This document shows positions 1 through 7,336 of a stretch of DNA of 13,043 nt, one piece after another (within the stretch, counting starts at the first letter, position 1; each line of letters begins with the position of its first letter). Below the pieces are notes generated by a model that was given only the letters and a program-made list of their open reading frames with translations, searched no databases and was not told the origin of the DNA. The translations under genes were made by a program, and so were the position numbers. This DNA comes from an uncultured Ruminococcus sp. (GTDB lineage Bacteria; Bacillota; Clostridia; Oscillospirales; Ruminococcaceae), in the NCBI GenBank assembly GCA_947589205.1, contig CANQCJ010000044.1, positions 1 through 13,043 on the forward strand, written 5' to 3'.

Positions 1-1284
1 GCCGCCCGCTATTATGAACATTATCCTCAGCATCGAGCTTTGCTGGTTTAGCATCGGCAGCACGAAGGAGGCGGTAGCGGTTATGCCTACTATTATCAGC
101 AGCGGAGAAGAGATTATGCCGCTCTTTACGGCGGCGTCGCCTATGATAAGCCCGCCCGCTATGCTCATAGCCGCTCCCACCGCGTGCGGCAGACGTATGC
201 TCGCTTCACGCATGACCTCGAGCAGCAGCATGATTATCATCATTTCGCTGAAAAGCGGCAGCATGGTGGTCTTTTCGCTTGCCGAAAGATTTGACAGCAG
301 ACGTGTGTTCAGCATTTCCGGGTCGAAATTCACCGCCGCAAGATATATCCCCGGGAAAGCGGTCGCCAAGAAAAACGCTATATATCTTATCGCCTTTAAA
401 AACGTAACGAAATAGGTCTTTGAAGCGGTATCGTCGATGCTGTTGAAATTCTGCGAAAACATATACGGGCAGATAAGACAGAACGGCGTGCCGTCGATAA
501 GCACTCCTATCCTGCCCTGAATGACATTTGAACAAAGCATATCGGGACGTTCGGTATAGCCTACCTCGGAAAAAAGCAGTCTCGGCGAATCCGGCTCGAG
601 CGCGGGCTGTACAAAGCCCGTACCGAGTATGCAGTCGAGCTTTATGCTCTTTAAGCGCGCGCGTACCTGCGACACCATTTTTTCATCGGCTCTTCCGCGC
701 ACATAGACAAGACAGATATCGGTATTTGAAAGCTCTCCCGCCTGCATCATCTCAAAGCGCAGAGCGGGGTGCTTTATCCTGCGGCGGATAAGCGAAATGT
801 TCGTCCTTATGACCTCGCTGAACGCCTCCTGCGAACCGAGAACGTTGTTTTCCATTGTCGGCGCGGATATGGCTTTTTTCTCATAGCCCTGAATGCCGAA
901 CGCCGCGGCGAAGGGGATAGAATCGACAAAAACGAGTGCGAAGCCGGAAAACAGCAGCCGCGAGATCTCCGACATATCGTATACCAATATCCTCTCGTTT
1001 GAGAGCAGGCTTTTTGAAGTAAGAAACGTCATTATCTCATTCGGCTGTTTTTTGTCCTCGCCAAGCTCCATGAGCGGACGGAAAACAAGCTCGCTCATCA
1101 TCTGCGTTGAGACCATGCCCTCTATCGTGACCACCGCGCATTCGGTGTCGGAAATTTTGACGTTCATTATGTTCAGATCCATAGAATTGCCAAGTATCGT
1201 ACGGAGTCCGAGAAGGTTTTCCCCGATCGCGGACTTTACCGCTATAGTCTCGAAATTCCTGAAGTCCGGTATGCTTTTTTCCAT
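1..1284 (-). CDS. GerA-family spore germination membrane protein (SpoVAF/GerAA-like), 3' end cut off by window edge
   Basis: The reading frame is open from an ATG at 1284 to the first base of the window (428 codons). Family members run to about 480-500 residues, so some 50-70 C-terminal residues are missing. A ribosome binding site (AGGGAG) lies just upstream of the ATG. The hallmark GerA-family segment GSQEAFSEVIRTN starts at residue 150, followed by ISLIRRRIKHPALRFE and later GRIGVLIDGTPF. The soluble N-terminal half ends near residue 288. Hydrophobic helices follow, including FLKAIRYIAFFLATAFPGIY and the conserved EVMREASIRLPHAVGAAMS. Family knowledge: these are subunits of inner spore membrane germinant receptors (GerAA type) or the related SpoVAF, which acts with the SpoVA channel. 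No GerB or GerC partner is visible, but the downstream side lies outside the window, so GerAA versus SpoVAF cannot be settled. Family call is very secure; subtype is not. Confidence 0.95.
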   Translation of the reverse strand, partial: MEKSIPDFRNFETIAVKSAIGENLLGLRTILGNSMDLNIMNVKISDTECAVVTIEGMVSTQMMSELVFRPLMELGEDKKQPNEIMTFLTSKSLLSNERILVYDMSEISRLLFSGFALVFVDSIPFAAAFGIQGYEKKAISAPTMENNVLGSQEAFSEVIRTNISLIRRRIKHPALRFEMMQAGELSNTDICLVYVRGRADEKMVSQVRARLKSIKLDCILGTGFVQPALEPDSPRLLFSEVGYTERPDMLCSNVIQGRIGVLIDGTPFCLICPYMFSQNFNSIDDTASKTYFVTFLKAIRYIAFFLATAFPGIYLAAVNFDPEMLNTRLLSNLSASEKTTMLPLFSEMMIIMLLLEVMREASIRLPHAVGAAMSIAGGLIIGDAAVKSGIISSPLLIIVGITATASFVLPMLNQQSSMLRIMFIIAGG

Positions 1285-1318
1285 TTTTTTAACGCTCCCT
1301 TTCTGCTCGTTTACGCTT

Positions 1319-1348
1319 TAGTATAAACGCTTTTTTTGAGAATATTCT
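1319..1348 (-). promoter_or_regulatory. Candidate forespore (sigma-G/F-like) promoter of the GerA-family gene
   Basis: On the minus strand, AGAATA (1348-1343) is followed after exactly 17 bases by TATACTA (1325-1319), about 35 bases upstream of the start codon at 1284. This resembles the Bacillus sigma-G pattern (TGMATA, 17-18 bases, CATAMTA), with one or two mismatches in each box. The -10 would also pass for sigma-A, but the -35 is far from TTGACA. The gene is of a family normally transcribed in the forespore, which supports the reading. Prediction from pattern only. Confidence 0.45.
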
Positions 1349-1399
1349 TAAAGAAAACGGCTAAGAATAGTATCAAAAACTTTTGAGAGGAAAATTGAT

Positions 1400-2071
1400 A
1401 TGCTTATTGTATTTTTCCGCGCCGTTATACTTTATATAGTCGTTGTGTTCTGCATGAGACTTATGGGAAAAAAGCAGTTGGGTCAGCTCCAGCCGAGTGA
1501 ATTTGTCGTTACGATACTGCTTTCAAATATCGCGACGCTGCCGATAGAGGACATAAATATCCCGGTGATGATGGGACTTGTGCCGATAGTCACCATCGTT
1601 TCGTTCGATGTGTTCATATCCTATATTTCGCTTTATTCCAAAGGCTTCAGAAGAATGGTCTGCGGTTCGCCGAAGATAATCATAAACGAGGGGAAAATCG
1701 ATCAGTCGCTTATGAAAAAGCTGCGCTTTACCGTAGACGATCTGCTTGAATCGCTGCGCGAGCAGCAGGTGTTCGACATAGCGCAGGTACAGCTTGCCGT
1801 CGTTGAAACTACAGGACAGCTTTCCGTGTATGTAAAGCACAGCAAGGGCACGCTAACGCCGGAGGACGCCGATATAAAGGTTAGCGACGACGACCCGCCG
1901 CAGCTTATTATAGACGACGGCGAGGTGTTAAACGATACTCTTGCGCTCATCGGCTTCGGTGAGGGCTGGTTAAAGCACATCTTAGACGATGAAAGGACAG
2001 CTCTCGACGAGGTATTTATGATGACCTGCGACAAGAGCGGGAAATATAATATTATAAAAAAGGAAAAGTGA
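1400..2071 (+). CDS. DUF421 domain (YetF-like) membrane protein
   Basis: This 223-residue protein has about three N-terminal membrane helices (residues 2-20, then roughly 35-80), including the family-typical MGKKQLGQLQPSEFVV stretch. A cytosolic domain follows with the recognisable GSPKIIINEGKI, FTVDDLLESLREQQVFDIAQVQLAVVE-like and GQLSVYVK segments. This is the DUF421/YetF architecture at normal length. The start is supported by GAGAGGA about ten bases upstream. It is divergent from the GerA-family gene and is followed by a DUF4363-like gene with almost no gap, so the two are probably co-transcribed. DUF421 proteins (YetF, and the 2Duf protein of spoVA-2mob elements) sit in the spore inner membrane in bacilli and affect spore wet-heat resistance and membrane properties. 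A similar role here is inference from family and context. No good promoter is visible; a weak TTCTTA (1345-1350), 17 bases, TAGTAT (1368-1373) could serve. Confidence 0.9.
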   Translation: MLIVFFRAVILYIVVVFCMRLMGKKQLGQLQPSEFVVTILLSNIATLPIEDINIPVMMGLVPIVTIVSFDVFISYISLYSKGFRRMVCGSPKIIINEGKIDQSLMKKLRFTVDDLLESLREQQVFDIAQVQLAVVETTGQLSVYVKHSKGTLTPEDADIKVSDDDPPQLIIDDGEVLNDTLALIGFGEGWLKHILDDERTALDEVFMMTCDKSGKYNIIKKEK

Positions 2072-2073
2072 TC

Positions 2074-2448
2074 ATGAAAAGACTTTATGTGTGTATTGCT
2101 TTGATCGGCGCTGTAATATGCGCTTCGACAGCGGCGCTCGTTCTGCTTAAAAACGCCGGCGCGGAGCTTTTGAGCTGCATTGACGAATGCCTCGAGGGGA
2201 TAGAAATGAAGGACAAGGATATAAGCGGCGAGCTTGAAGCCCTCGATGAGAGCTGGGGGGATTATTATGTAAAGGCTTCGTTCATAACCCGCTCGTCGTC
2301 GCTCGACGATGTTTCCGGCTCTGTCGCGCGGCTGAGGTCGCTGCTAAAGGTCTCGCCGGACGAGTTTGCCGCGGAGCTTAATTCGGTGCGCTACCGCGTT
2401 GAGCTTTTGTACGAAAGCCAGATACCCCACTGGAGGAGCGTTTTCTAA
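2074..2448 (+). CDS. Small membrane-anchored protein, DUF4363-like
   Basis: The product is 124 residues, with an N-terminal signal-anchor helix (residues about 4-24: basic MKRLY, then a hydrophobic run) and an acidic, helix-forming extracytoplasmic part. The layout, Trp at the start of the second half and a C-terminal block with evenly spaced Leu, Val and Tyr ending in IPHWRSVF, fits DUF4363, a clostridial family of unknown function usually found beside DUF421 proteins. I chose ATG 2074 because AGGA at 2061-2064 lies nine bases upstream. The alternative GTG at 2068 would overlap the preceding stop codon but is only three bases from that site. Only two bases separate the upstream stop from this start, implying translational coupling. 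The family call is moderate; it rests on pattern and neighbour, not on a catalytic motif. Confidence 0.8.
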   Translation: MKRLYVCIALIGAVICASTAALVLLKNAGAELLSCIDECLEGIEMKDKDISGELEALDESWGDYYVKASFITRSSSLDDVSGSVARLRSLLKVSPDEFAAELNSVRYRVELLYESQIPHWRSVF

Positions 2449-2512
2449 AGCATATTTGTCAAAATAAACAACAAAAGCGTTTCCACGGCGTTATATTTGT
2501 AGCTTTATTCCA

Positions 2513-2541
2513 TTGACAACCTCTTAAAAATATATTATAAT
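2513..2541 (+). promoter_or_regulatory. Consensus sigma-A promoter for the zinc-ribbon protein gene
   Basis: TTGACA (2513-2518), a 17-base spacer and TATAAT (2536-2541) match the housekeeping consensus at all twelve positions. Transcription should start near 2548, leaving a leader of about 57 bases before the ATG at 2605. The strong GGAGG at 2593-2597 lies in that leader. This predicts high constitutive vegetative expression. Confidence 0.85.
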
Positions 2542-2604
2542 TCTTTTAAGAAGTTTTGTTTCTTATAGAACAGTCTTTTTTAGTATTTTTATGGAGGAAT
2601 AATA

Positions 2605-4545
2605 ATGGCGAAATTTTGTGGAAACTGCGGAAAACCCGCCGAGGACGGCGAAAAGTTCTGCGCAGCCTGCGGCACGCCCTTCGAGGACGCGGATAACGGT
2701 CAGCCTGCTCAGGATAACAGCGCCTTTGAACAGTCAAACGCTGTTCCGTTTAATTCCGGCGCGGATTTTTCCGATATGGACGGCGGAGCGGTAAAGACCT
2801 CCGGCAAGAATATGATGCCGGTCATTATCGTCGCCGCGCTGCTTGTCGTGCTTATCGCAGTATTTATTGTGATAGCTCTTGTGACAAGAAATGTCAAGAT
2901 CGACGCTAAGGATCTTATCGACGTTGATTTTGTAGGCCCTGACGGCTACGGCAAATGCTATGCGCAGCTCGATATCGACCCCGATTTTGCTTACGATGAA
3001 TACAAGGTGGATTATACCGACTATTCTATCCGCTATGCGGGCGAGGATTCGGACGATATCAAGTACAGCGACTATTTTGCCAAAAAGGGCAGCAAGCTCG
3101 AGGAAGCCTACGGCAAGGACAAGGACGACGCTGAGGATATGCGCGACGCTATACTCAAGACCAACAAGGCAAGCTCCGGCAGAGTATTTGACATCGAGTG
3201 CAAGCCGAGCAAGGAAAAGGGTCTTAAAAACGGCGATAAGGTAACTATTACCGTTGAATATGACGAGGATTACCTCAAGGAAAATCATGTAAAGCTCACC
3301 AATACCAGCTTCGAGGTAGAGGTCAAGGGTCTTACTAAGTCCGAGACTATAGATCCGTTTGAGGGTCTCAGCGTGACCTACGAGGGAGTAGACGGACGCG
3401 GAGAAGCCGATATCGCTTCCGGTCAGAATGACTATTGCGAATACTACTTCGATTCGACCTCCTACGGTCTGTCAAACGGCGACACCGTTACCGTTACGGC
3501 TTATCTCGATTACTATGATTATCAGTATCTTGACGACAAAAAGCCGGAGGAGGGCGTTTGGTTCACCGACGATGGAAAGGTTTATGTATGGCCGTTCGAG
3601 GATACCCAGACCAACAAGGATTTCACCGTCGAGGGACTTACAGAGCTTATAGAGGTAGATCCGTTTGAGGGAATGACCTTTGAATACAGCGGAGCTACTC
3701 CGTTCATAAGAATAGACAGCGCGAAATTTGCAGAGGATCAGACCGAGCTTATCGACAACGCCTATGCGGAGATCGACTGCGAATACGGCGAACGCTTTAA
3801 GTCCGGCGACACCTTTACCGTTAAGGTATACGCCTACAGCTCGTTTGCCGATGACGGCTACAAGCTCGCGGGCACTCCCGACAGCGACGGCTATGTAAGC
3901 AAGGAATTCACCGTTGACGACACATTCCCCGCTTATGCCGATACCACAACTGCCGCTAAGGCGAACGCAGACGTTGAAAGCAAATTTGAAGCGGCTGTTA
4001 CCGACTACAAGCAGAGCAAGCAGGGTTCATCATATGTAAGAAACGTCGACCTCGATTCCTCGATCAAGTCGTTCACATCATTCGAGCTTGTTGAAAGCTA
4101 CATAGCATTCAACAAAGCCGAGGACTATGACAACATCGGCTGGGGCGAGGAAATAAACAGCATCATACGCATATACAAGGCTGATGTCAAGCTTAAAGAG
4201 GGTAAGGCTTCGTTCTATGTGGTATTCAAGCTCGACAATATAACCAACAGCACCGAGGACGGCAGCTTTGCTTCCGAAAACAGTGTCGATACCGAAAGCT
4301 ACGCCAATAAAAATGAAGCTGTAGAAGCTGTTACAACGATCGAGGGCTACACCGTTACCAAGATAGGCGAAGCCGCTGCGGAAGCTCCGGCGGACGAAAG
4401 CTCTGCGGCAGACGAAAGCAGCGCAGCTGACGAAGGTGCGGCTGCGGAAGAGACCTCCTCCGCGGAGGAAAGCGCAAGCGCGGCTGATTCGAGTGCTGCC
4501 GAAAGCAAAGCGGACGACACCTCTTCCGAGGAAATGGTTCCGTAA
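2605..4545 (+). CDS. Zinc-ribbon, single-TM protein with three extracytoplasmic repeats and an acidic tail
   Basis: The 646-residue product begins with a four-cysteine zinc ribbon (Cys5, Cys8, Cys19, Cys22; CGNCGKPAEDGEKFCAACG). A Gly/Asp/Asn linker and one membrane helix at about residues 72-92 follow, so the ribbon should be cytosolic and the rest outside. The outer part carries three related modules. Each has a GD[KT][VF]T[IV][TK]V strand (Gly210, Gly292, Gly401), and the first two end in F-x-V-x-G-L before the next module. DPFEG opens modules two and three (Asp250, Asp352). The modules look like beta-rich, Ig-like folds. A separate alpha/beta-looking domain spans about 450-585, and a Ser/Ala/Glu/Asp tail spans about 589-646, with DESSAA repeated. 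There is no LPXTG sorting signal. A strong promoter and terminator make it monocistronic. Zinc-ribbon membrane proteins of this kind are common but uncharacterised in Clostridia; a sensory or envelope role is inference. Confidence 0.9.
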   Translation: MAKFCGNCGKPAEDGEKFCAACGTPFEDADNGQPAQDNSAFEQSNAVPFNSGADFSDMDGGAVKTSGKNMMPVIIVAALLVVLIAVFIVIALVTRNVKIDAKDLIDVDFVGPDGYGKCYAQLDIDPDFAYDEYKVDYTDYSIRYAGEDSDDIKYSDYFAKKGSKLEEAYGKDKDDAEDMRDAILKTNKASSGRVFDIECKPSKEKGLKNGDKVTITVEYDEDYLKENHVKLTNTSFEVEVKGLTKSETIDPFEGLSVTYEGVDGRGEADIASGQNDYCEYYFDSTSYGLSNGDTVTVTAYLDYYDYQYLDDKKPEEGVWFTDDGKVYVWPFEDTQTNKDFTVEGLTELIEVDPFEGMTFEYSGATPFIRIDSAKFAEDQTELIDNAYAEIDCEYGERFKSGDTFTVKVYAYSSFADDGYKLAGTPDSDGYVSKEFTVDDTFPAYADTTTAAKANADVESKFEAAVTDYKQSKQGSSYVRNVDLDSSIKSFTSFELVESYIAFNKAEDYDNIGWGEEINSIIRIYKADVKLKEGKASFYVVFKLDNITNSTEDGSFASENSVDTESYANKNEAVEAVTTIEGYTVTKIGEAAAEAPADESSAADESSAADEGAAAEETSSAEESASAADSSAAESKADDTSSEEMVP

Positions 4546-4563
4546 TAAAAATTAAATTCAACG

Positions 4564-4603
4564 AGATCTCTCCGTTATGAAAAAAGCGGGGAGATCTTTT
4601 TTT
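4564..4603 (+). terminator. Intrinsic terminator of the zinc-ribbon protein gene
   Basis: AGATCTCTCCG (4564-4574) pairs with CGGGGAGATCT (4587-4597) over 11 base pairs, one of them a G-U wobble, around a 12-base loop. A run of seven T residues ends at 4603. It begins 19 bases after the stop codon at 4545. Confidence 0.9.
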
Positions 4604-4629
4604 GCGTGTAAAAATTTTGTAAGGGGGTA

Positions 4630-4658
4630 TTGAAAATTTTTGTGTAATGTGCTAAAAT
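4630..4658 (+). promoter_or_regulatory. Sigma-A promoter for the beta-CASP protein and kinase operon
   Basis: TTGAAA (4630-4635), 17 bases and TAAAAT (4653-4658) form a close match to the housekeeping consensus. It lies just after the preceding terminator. Transcription would start near 4665, about 46 bases before the ATG at 4711, with an AAAGGGGA ribosome binding site in between. Confidence 0.75.
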
Positions 4659-4710
4659 AGGATAAAGAGCCTTTGCGGCTCGTAAGTATAAAGAAAAGGG
4701 GAAGAAAATT

Positions 4711-6294
4711 ATGAAAATGACTTTTATCGGCGCAAACCATCAGGTCACCGGAAGCTGTACTTTTATAAACGCCTGCGGTATGAATTTTTTGGTGGATTTC
4801 GGTATGGAGCAGGGTATCAACGAATTTGAAAACGCCAAGATACCGGTCTCGCCGTCAAAAATAGATTTTGTCCTGCTTACTCACGCGCACATAGATCACT
4901 CGGGACTGCTGCCGATGCTCTGCGCGGGCGGCTTTTCGGGAAAAATACACTGCCAGAACGCAACGGCTAATCTTTGCTCGATAATGCTCAGAGATTCCGC
5001 GCATATACAGGAATTTGAAGCGGAATGGAAAAGCCGCAAGGGCAAACGCAAGGGCAGCGCCGAGACCGAACCGCTTTACACTATGGCTGACGCGGAGACC
5101 GCGATAAAGGCTCTTTGTCCTCACGAGTATGAGGAGCGCGTTCAGCTTTGCGGCGGCATAAGCGTTATGTTCAGAGACGCCGGTCATCTGCTCGGTTCTT
5201 CAGGGATAGAGATAACGCTCGAGGAAAACGGAAAAAAGCGAAAAATCGTTTTTTCCGGCGATATAGGAAATTTCGATATACCGCTTATAAGAGATCCCGC
5301 ATATTTTGAAGAAGCGGACTTTGCCGTTATGGAATCGACCTACGGCAACAGACTGCACACCAAGCCGGAAAACTATCCCGCCGCTCTCGCAAGGGTCGTC
5401 AACGACACCTTTGAGCGCGGAGGAAACGTCGTGATACCCTCCTTCGCCGTCGGCAGAACGCAGGAGCTGCTCTACTTTTTCAGACAGATAAAAAAGGACG
5501 GTCTGGTAAAGAGCATACCCGATTTTGAAGTGTATGTAGACTCCCCGCTCGCGATAGAAGCTACGGCGATATTTGTAAAAAATGAAGCCTCCTGCTATGA
5601 CGAGGAGGCGGCGGGGTTTGTAAAAAACGGCGTAAATCCTATCTCCTTCCCGGGACTGAGGATAGCCGTTACAAGCGACGAATCGCGCGCCATAAACTTC
5701 AACGACAAGCCCAAGGTAATAATTTCCGCAAGCGGTATGTGCGAAGCGGGCAGGATAAAGCATCATCTTAAACACAATCTCTGGCGCAGAGAATCTACGG
5801 TGCTGTTTGTCGGCTATCAGGCTAACGGAACGCTCGGCAGGCGGCTGGTCGAGGGCGCGGACAGCGTTAAGCTTTTCGGCGAGGAGATAAAGGTCAACGC
5901 GAAAATTTTACAGCTTCCCGGCATGAGCGGTCACGCGGACAAAAACGGCCTGGACAAATGGATAAGCGCGATAGACGGCTTAAAGAGCGTTTTCGTTATC
6001 CACGGCGAAGCCGAGACCTCCGAGGAATACACCGCGCACCTTAACAGCGATATGGGGCTTAACGCCAAATGCCCCTACAGCGGCGCGCAGCTCGATCTTA
6101 TCACCGGAGAATTTGTCAACGCAGAACCCGTCAGGGTCGAGAAAAGAGCGAAGGAATCTACTCCGTATCTGCGCCTGAAGGCTGCCGCTCAACGCCTTGA
6201 AAAGCTTATTTCCCTTTCAAGCGGACTTAGCAACAAGGAGCTTGCGGCTATGGCGGATACGCTCAACAATCTCTGCTCGCGCTGGGAACAATAA
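4711..6294 (+). CDS. Metallo-beta-lactamase fold beta-CASP RNase-like protein (RNA specificity domain family)
   Basis: This 527-residue protein carries the metal-binding HxHxDH motif (His58, His60, Asp62, His63 in THAHIDHSG), a further ligand His159 in DAGHLLGSSG and Asp184 in SGDIGN. A beta-CASP domain follows, with MESTYGN, DSPLA and SASGMCEAGRIKHHL. The C-terminal RNA-metabolising part has MSGHADKNGL (His408), the last metal ligand. All catalytic positions are present, so a zinc-dependent, cytosolic RNA hydrolase is likely. The arrangement resembles CPSF-73/YSH1-type and bacterial YsaA-like relatives rather than RNase J, which has a different C-terminus. The C-terminal tail after about residue 470 is helical and basic. 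The ATG is preceded by AAAGGGGA at good spacing. It heads a two-gene unit with the nucleoside kinase 21 bases downstream. The RNA substrate is unknown. Confidence 0.93.
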   Translation: MKMTFIGANHQVTGSCTFINACGMNFLVDFGMEQGINEFENAKIPVSPSKIDFVLLTHAHIDHSGLLPMLCAGGFSGKIHCQNATANLCSIMLRDSAHIQEFEAEWKSRKGKRKGSAETEPLYTMADAETAIKALCPHEYEERVQLCGGISVMFRDAGHLLGSSGIEITLEENGKKRKIVFSGDIGNFDIPLIRDPAYFEEADFAVMESTYGNRLHTKPENYPAALARVVNDTFERGGNVVIPSFAVGRTQELLYFFRQIKKDGLVKSIPDFEVYVDSPLAIEATAIFVKNEASCYDEEAAGFVKNGVNPISFPGLRIAVTSDESRAINFNDKPKVIISASGMCEAGRIKHHLKHNLWRRESTVLFVGYQANGTLGRRLVEGADSVKLFGEEIKVNAKILQLPGMSGHADKNGLDKWISAIDGLKSVFVIHGEAETSEEYTAHLNSDMGLNAKCPYSGAQLDLITGEFVNAEPVRVEKRAKESTPYLRLKAAAQRLEKLISLSSGLSNKELAAMADTLNNLCSRWEQ

Positions 6295-6315
6295 CCAAAG
6301 GAGAACAGACACAGC

Positions 6316-7236
6316 ATGAAGATCATTCATTTCAGCGAGATAAATTCCGCGCTTAAAGACGGCGCGGAGGAATATATAAAATATTGCAGCGATGAATATG
6401 ATAAAAGCTGCCGCGGGATAGCCGAAAGTATCGCCGATTCAAAACGCCCGATAATCCTGCTTTCCGGTCCCTCAGGCAGCGGAAAAACCACGACCGCGCT
6501 GAAAATAGAGGGCTTCCTCGACGAGCTGGGCCTACAGACCCACACCGTTTCGATGGACAATTATTTTCTGCCCAAGGAACAGATACCAATTCCGCCGGAC
6601 GGAAAAATAGATTTTGAATCGCCCTATCGGATAGATATACCGCTGCTCAAAAAGCACATCGGCATTTTCGCGGAATGCGGAGAGGTCGAGGTGCCGCAGT
6701 TTGATTTTACCGACCAGTCGCGCGCAAAGGGCAAAAGGCTTAAGCGAAACAAGGGCGAGCTGATTCTTTTTGAGGGCATACACGCGCTCAACCCCGAGGT
6801 CACCGGCTTCGACGACGTTGCAAACTGCCTGTATGTCAGCGTGAGAACGCGAATACAGCTTTCAAACGGCAGCCTGCTGCACCCGGAGCTGATAAGGCTG
6901 ATGAGGCGCATGATACGCGACAGAAATTACCGCAGCCGCTCTCCCGAGGAGACGCTTGAAATGTTTGACAGCGTTCAGCGCGGCGAAAATCTCTATATAA
7001 ACCCGTTCAAGCAGCGCGCGCATTTTCAGCTCGACACATTTCACGGCTATGAGTGCAGCGTTTACAAGAATTTTCTGGAAAAGGACGTTGAGCGTCTGAA
7101 GCAAGGCTGCGCCGATTTTGGGCGGTTCGAGACGATCCGCGACCTGATAAAAGACATTGACCCGCTCGACGAAAGACTCGTCCCGAACGATTCGATGATA
7201 AGAGAATTTATCGGCGGGAGCAAATACGAATACTGA
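6316..7236 (+). CDS. Uridine kinase-family nucleoside kinase (P-loop)
   Basis: The 306-residue product has a Walker A loop, GPSGSGKTT, at residues 51-59 (Lys57). MDNYF at 80-84 carries the likely catalytic Asp81, and the FEGIHALNP segment begins at 152. These are characteristic of the uridine kinase/phosphoribulokinase family, which phosphorylates nucleosides with ATP or GTP in pyrimidine salvage. Many clostridial nucleoside kinases are near 550 residues with a TGS-like and threonyl-tRNA-synthetase-like N-terminus. Here only about 45 residues precede the P-loop, so this is a short form, not a truncated one. AAAGGAG (6297-6303) sits 12 bases before the ATG, slightly long. It is probably co-transcribed with the beta-CASP gene. 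Substrate preference cannot be read from the sequence. Confidence 0.9.
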   Translation: MKIIHFSEINSALKDGAEEYIKYCSDEYDKSCRGIAESIADSKRPIILLSGPSGSGKTTTALKIEGFLDELGLQTHTVSMDNYFLPKEQIPIPPDGKIDFESPYRIDIPLLKKHIGIFAECGEVEVPQFDFTDQSRAKGKRLKRNKGELILFEGIHALNPEVTGFDDVANCLYVSVRTRIQLSNGSLLHPELIRLMRRMIRDRNYRSRSPEETLEMFDSVQRGENLYINPFKQRAHFQLDTFHGYECSVYKNFLEKDVERLKQGCADFGRFETIRDLIKDIDPLDERLVPNDSMIREFIGGSKYEY

Positions 7237-7246
7237 AAAATATGTA

Positions 7247-7273
7247 CCGTCCGCGCAGCATGAGCGCGGACGG
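7247..7273. terminator. Strong hairpin between convergent genes, probable bidirectional terminator
   Basis: CCGTCCGCGC (7247-7256) pairs perfectly with GCGCGGACGG (7264-7273) around a 7-base loop, starting 11 bases after the kinase stop codon. Read on the plus strand the hairpin is followed only by GATTTGATTG, a poor U-tract. Read on the minus strand it is followed after five bases by TTTTT, so it may work better for ypeB, whose stop codon lies 64 bases away. Confidence 0.7.
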
Positions 7274-7336
7274 GATTTGATTGTAATTGTACAAATTTAC
7301 GGACTTAAAATTTTCAGTTTAACGGGTTTAATATTT

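Noticed and set aside
14..415. Plus-strand open frame of 133 codons opposite the GerA-family gene, and similar ones at 528-791, 769-1002 and 893-1321
   Set aside because: All lie on the antisense of a frame that translates into a clear GerA-family protein, and none has a recognisable domain or ribosome binding site.
2068..2076. GTG at 2068 as the start of the DUF4363-like gene
   Set aside because: It would be only three bases from the AGGA ribosome binding site, whereas ATG 2074 is at nine bases and begins with a normal signal-anchor sequence.
2734..3288. Minus-strand open frame of 184 codons inside the zinc-ribbon gene
   Set aside because: It is antisense to a well-supported gene with promoter, ribosome binding site and domains; the hydrophobic appearance is the usual shadow of an Asp/Tyr-rich sense strand.
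5200..5775. Minus-strand open frame of 191 codons inside the beta-CASP gene
   Set aside because: The opposite strand encodes intact metal-binding and beta-CASP motifs; this frame has no known domain.
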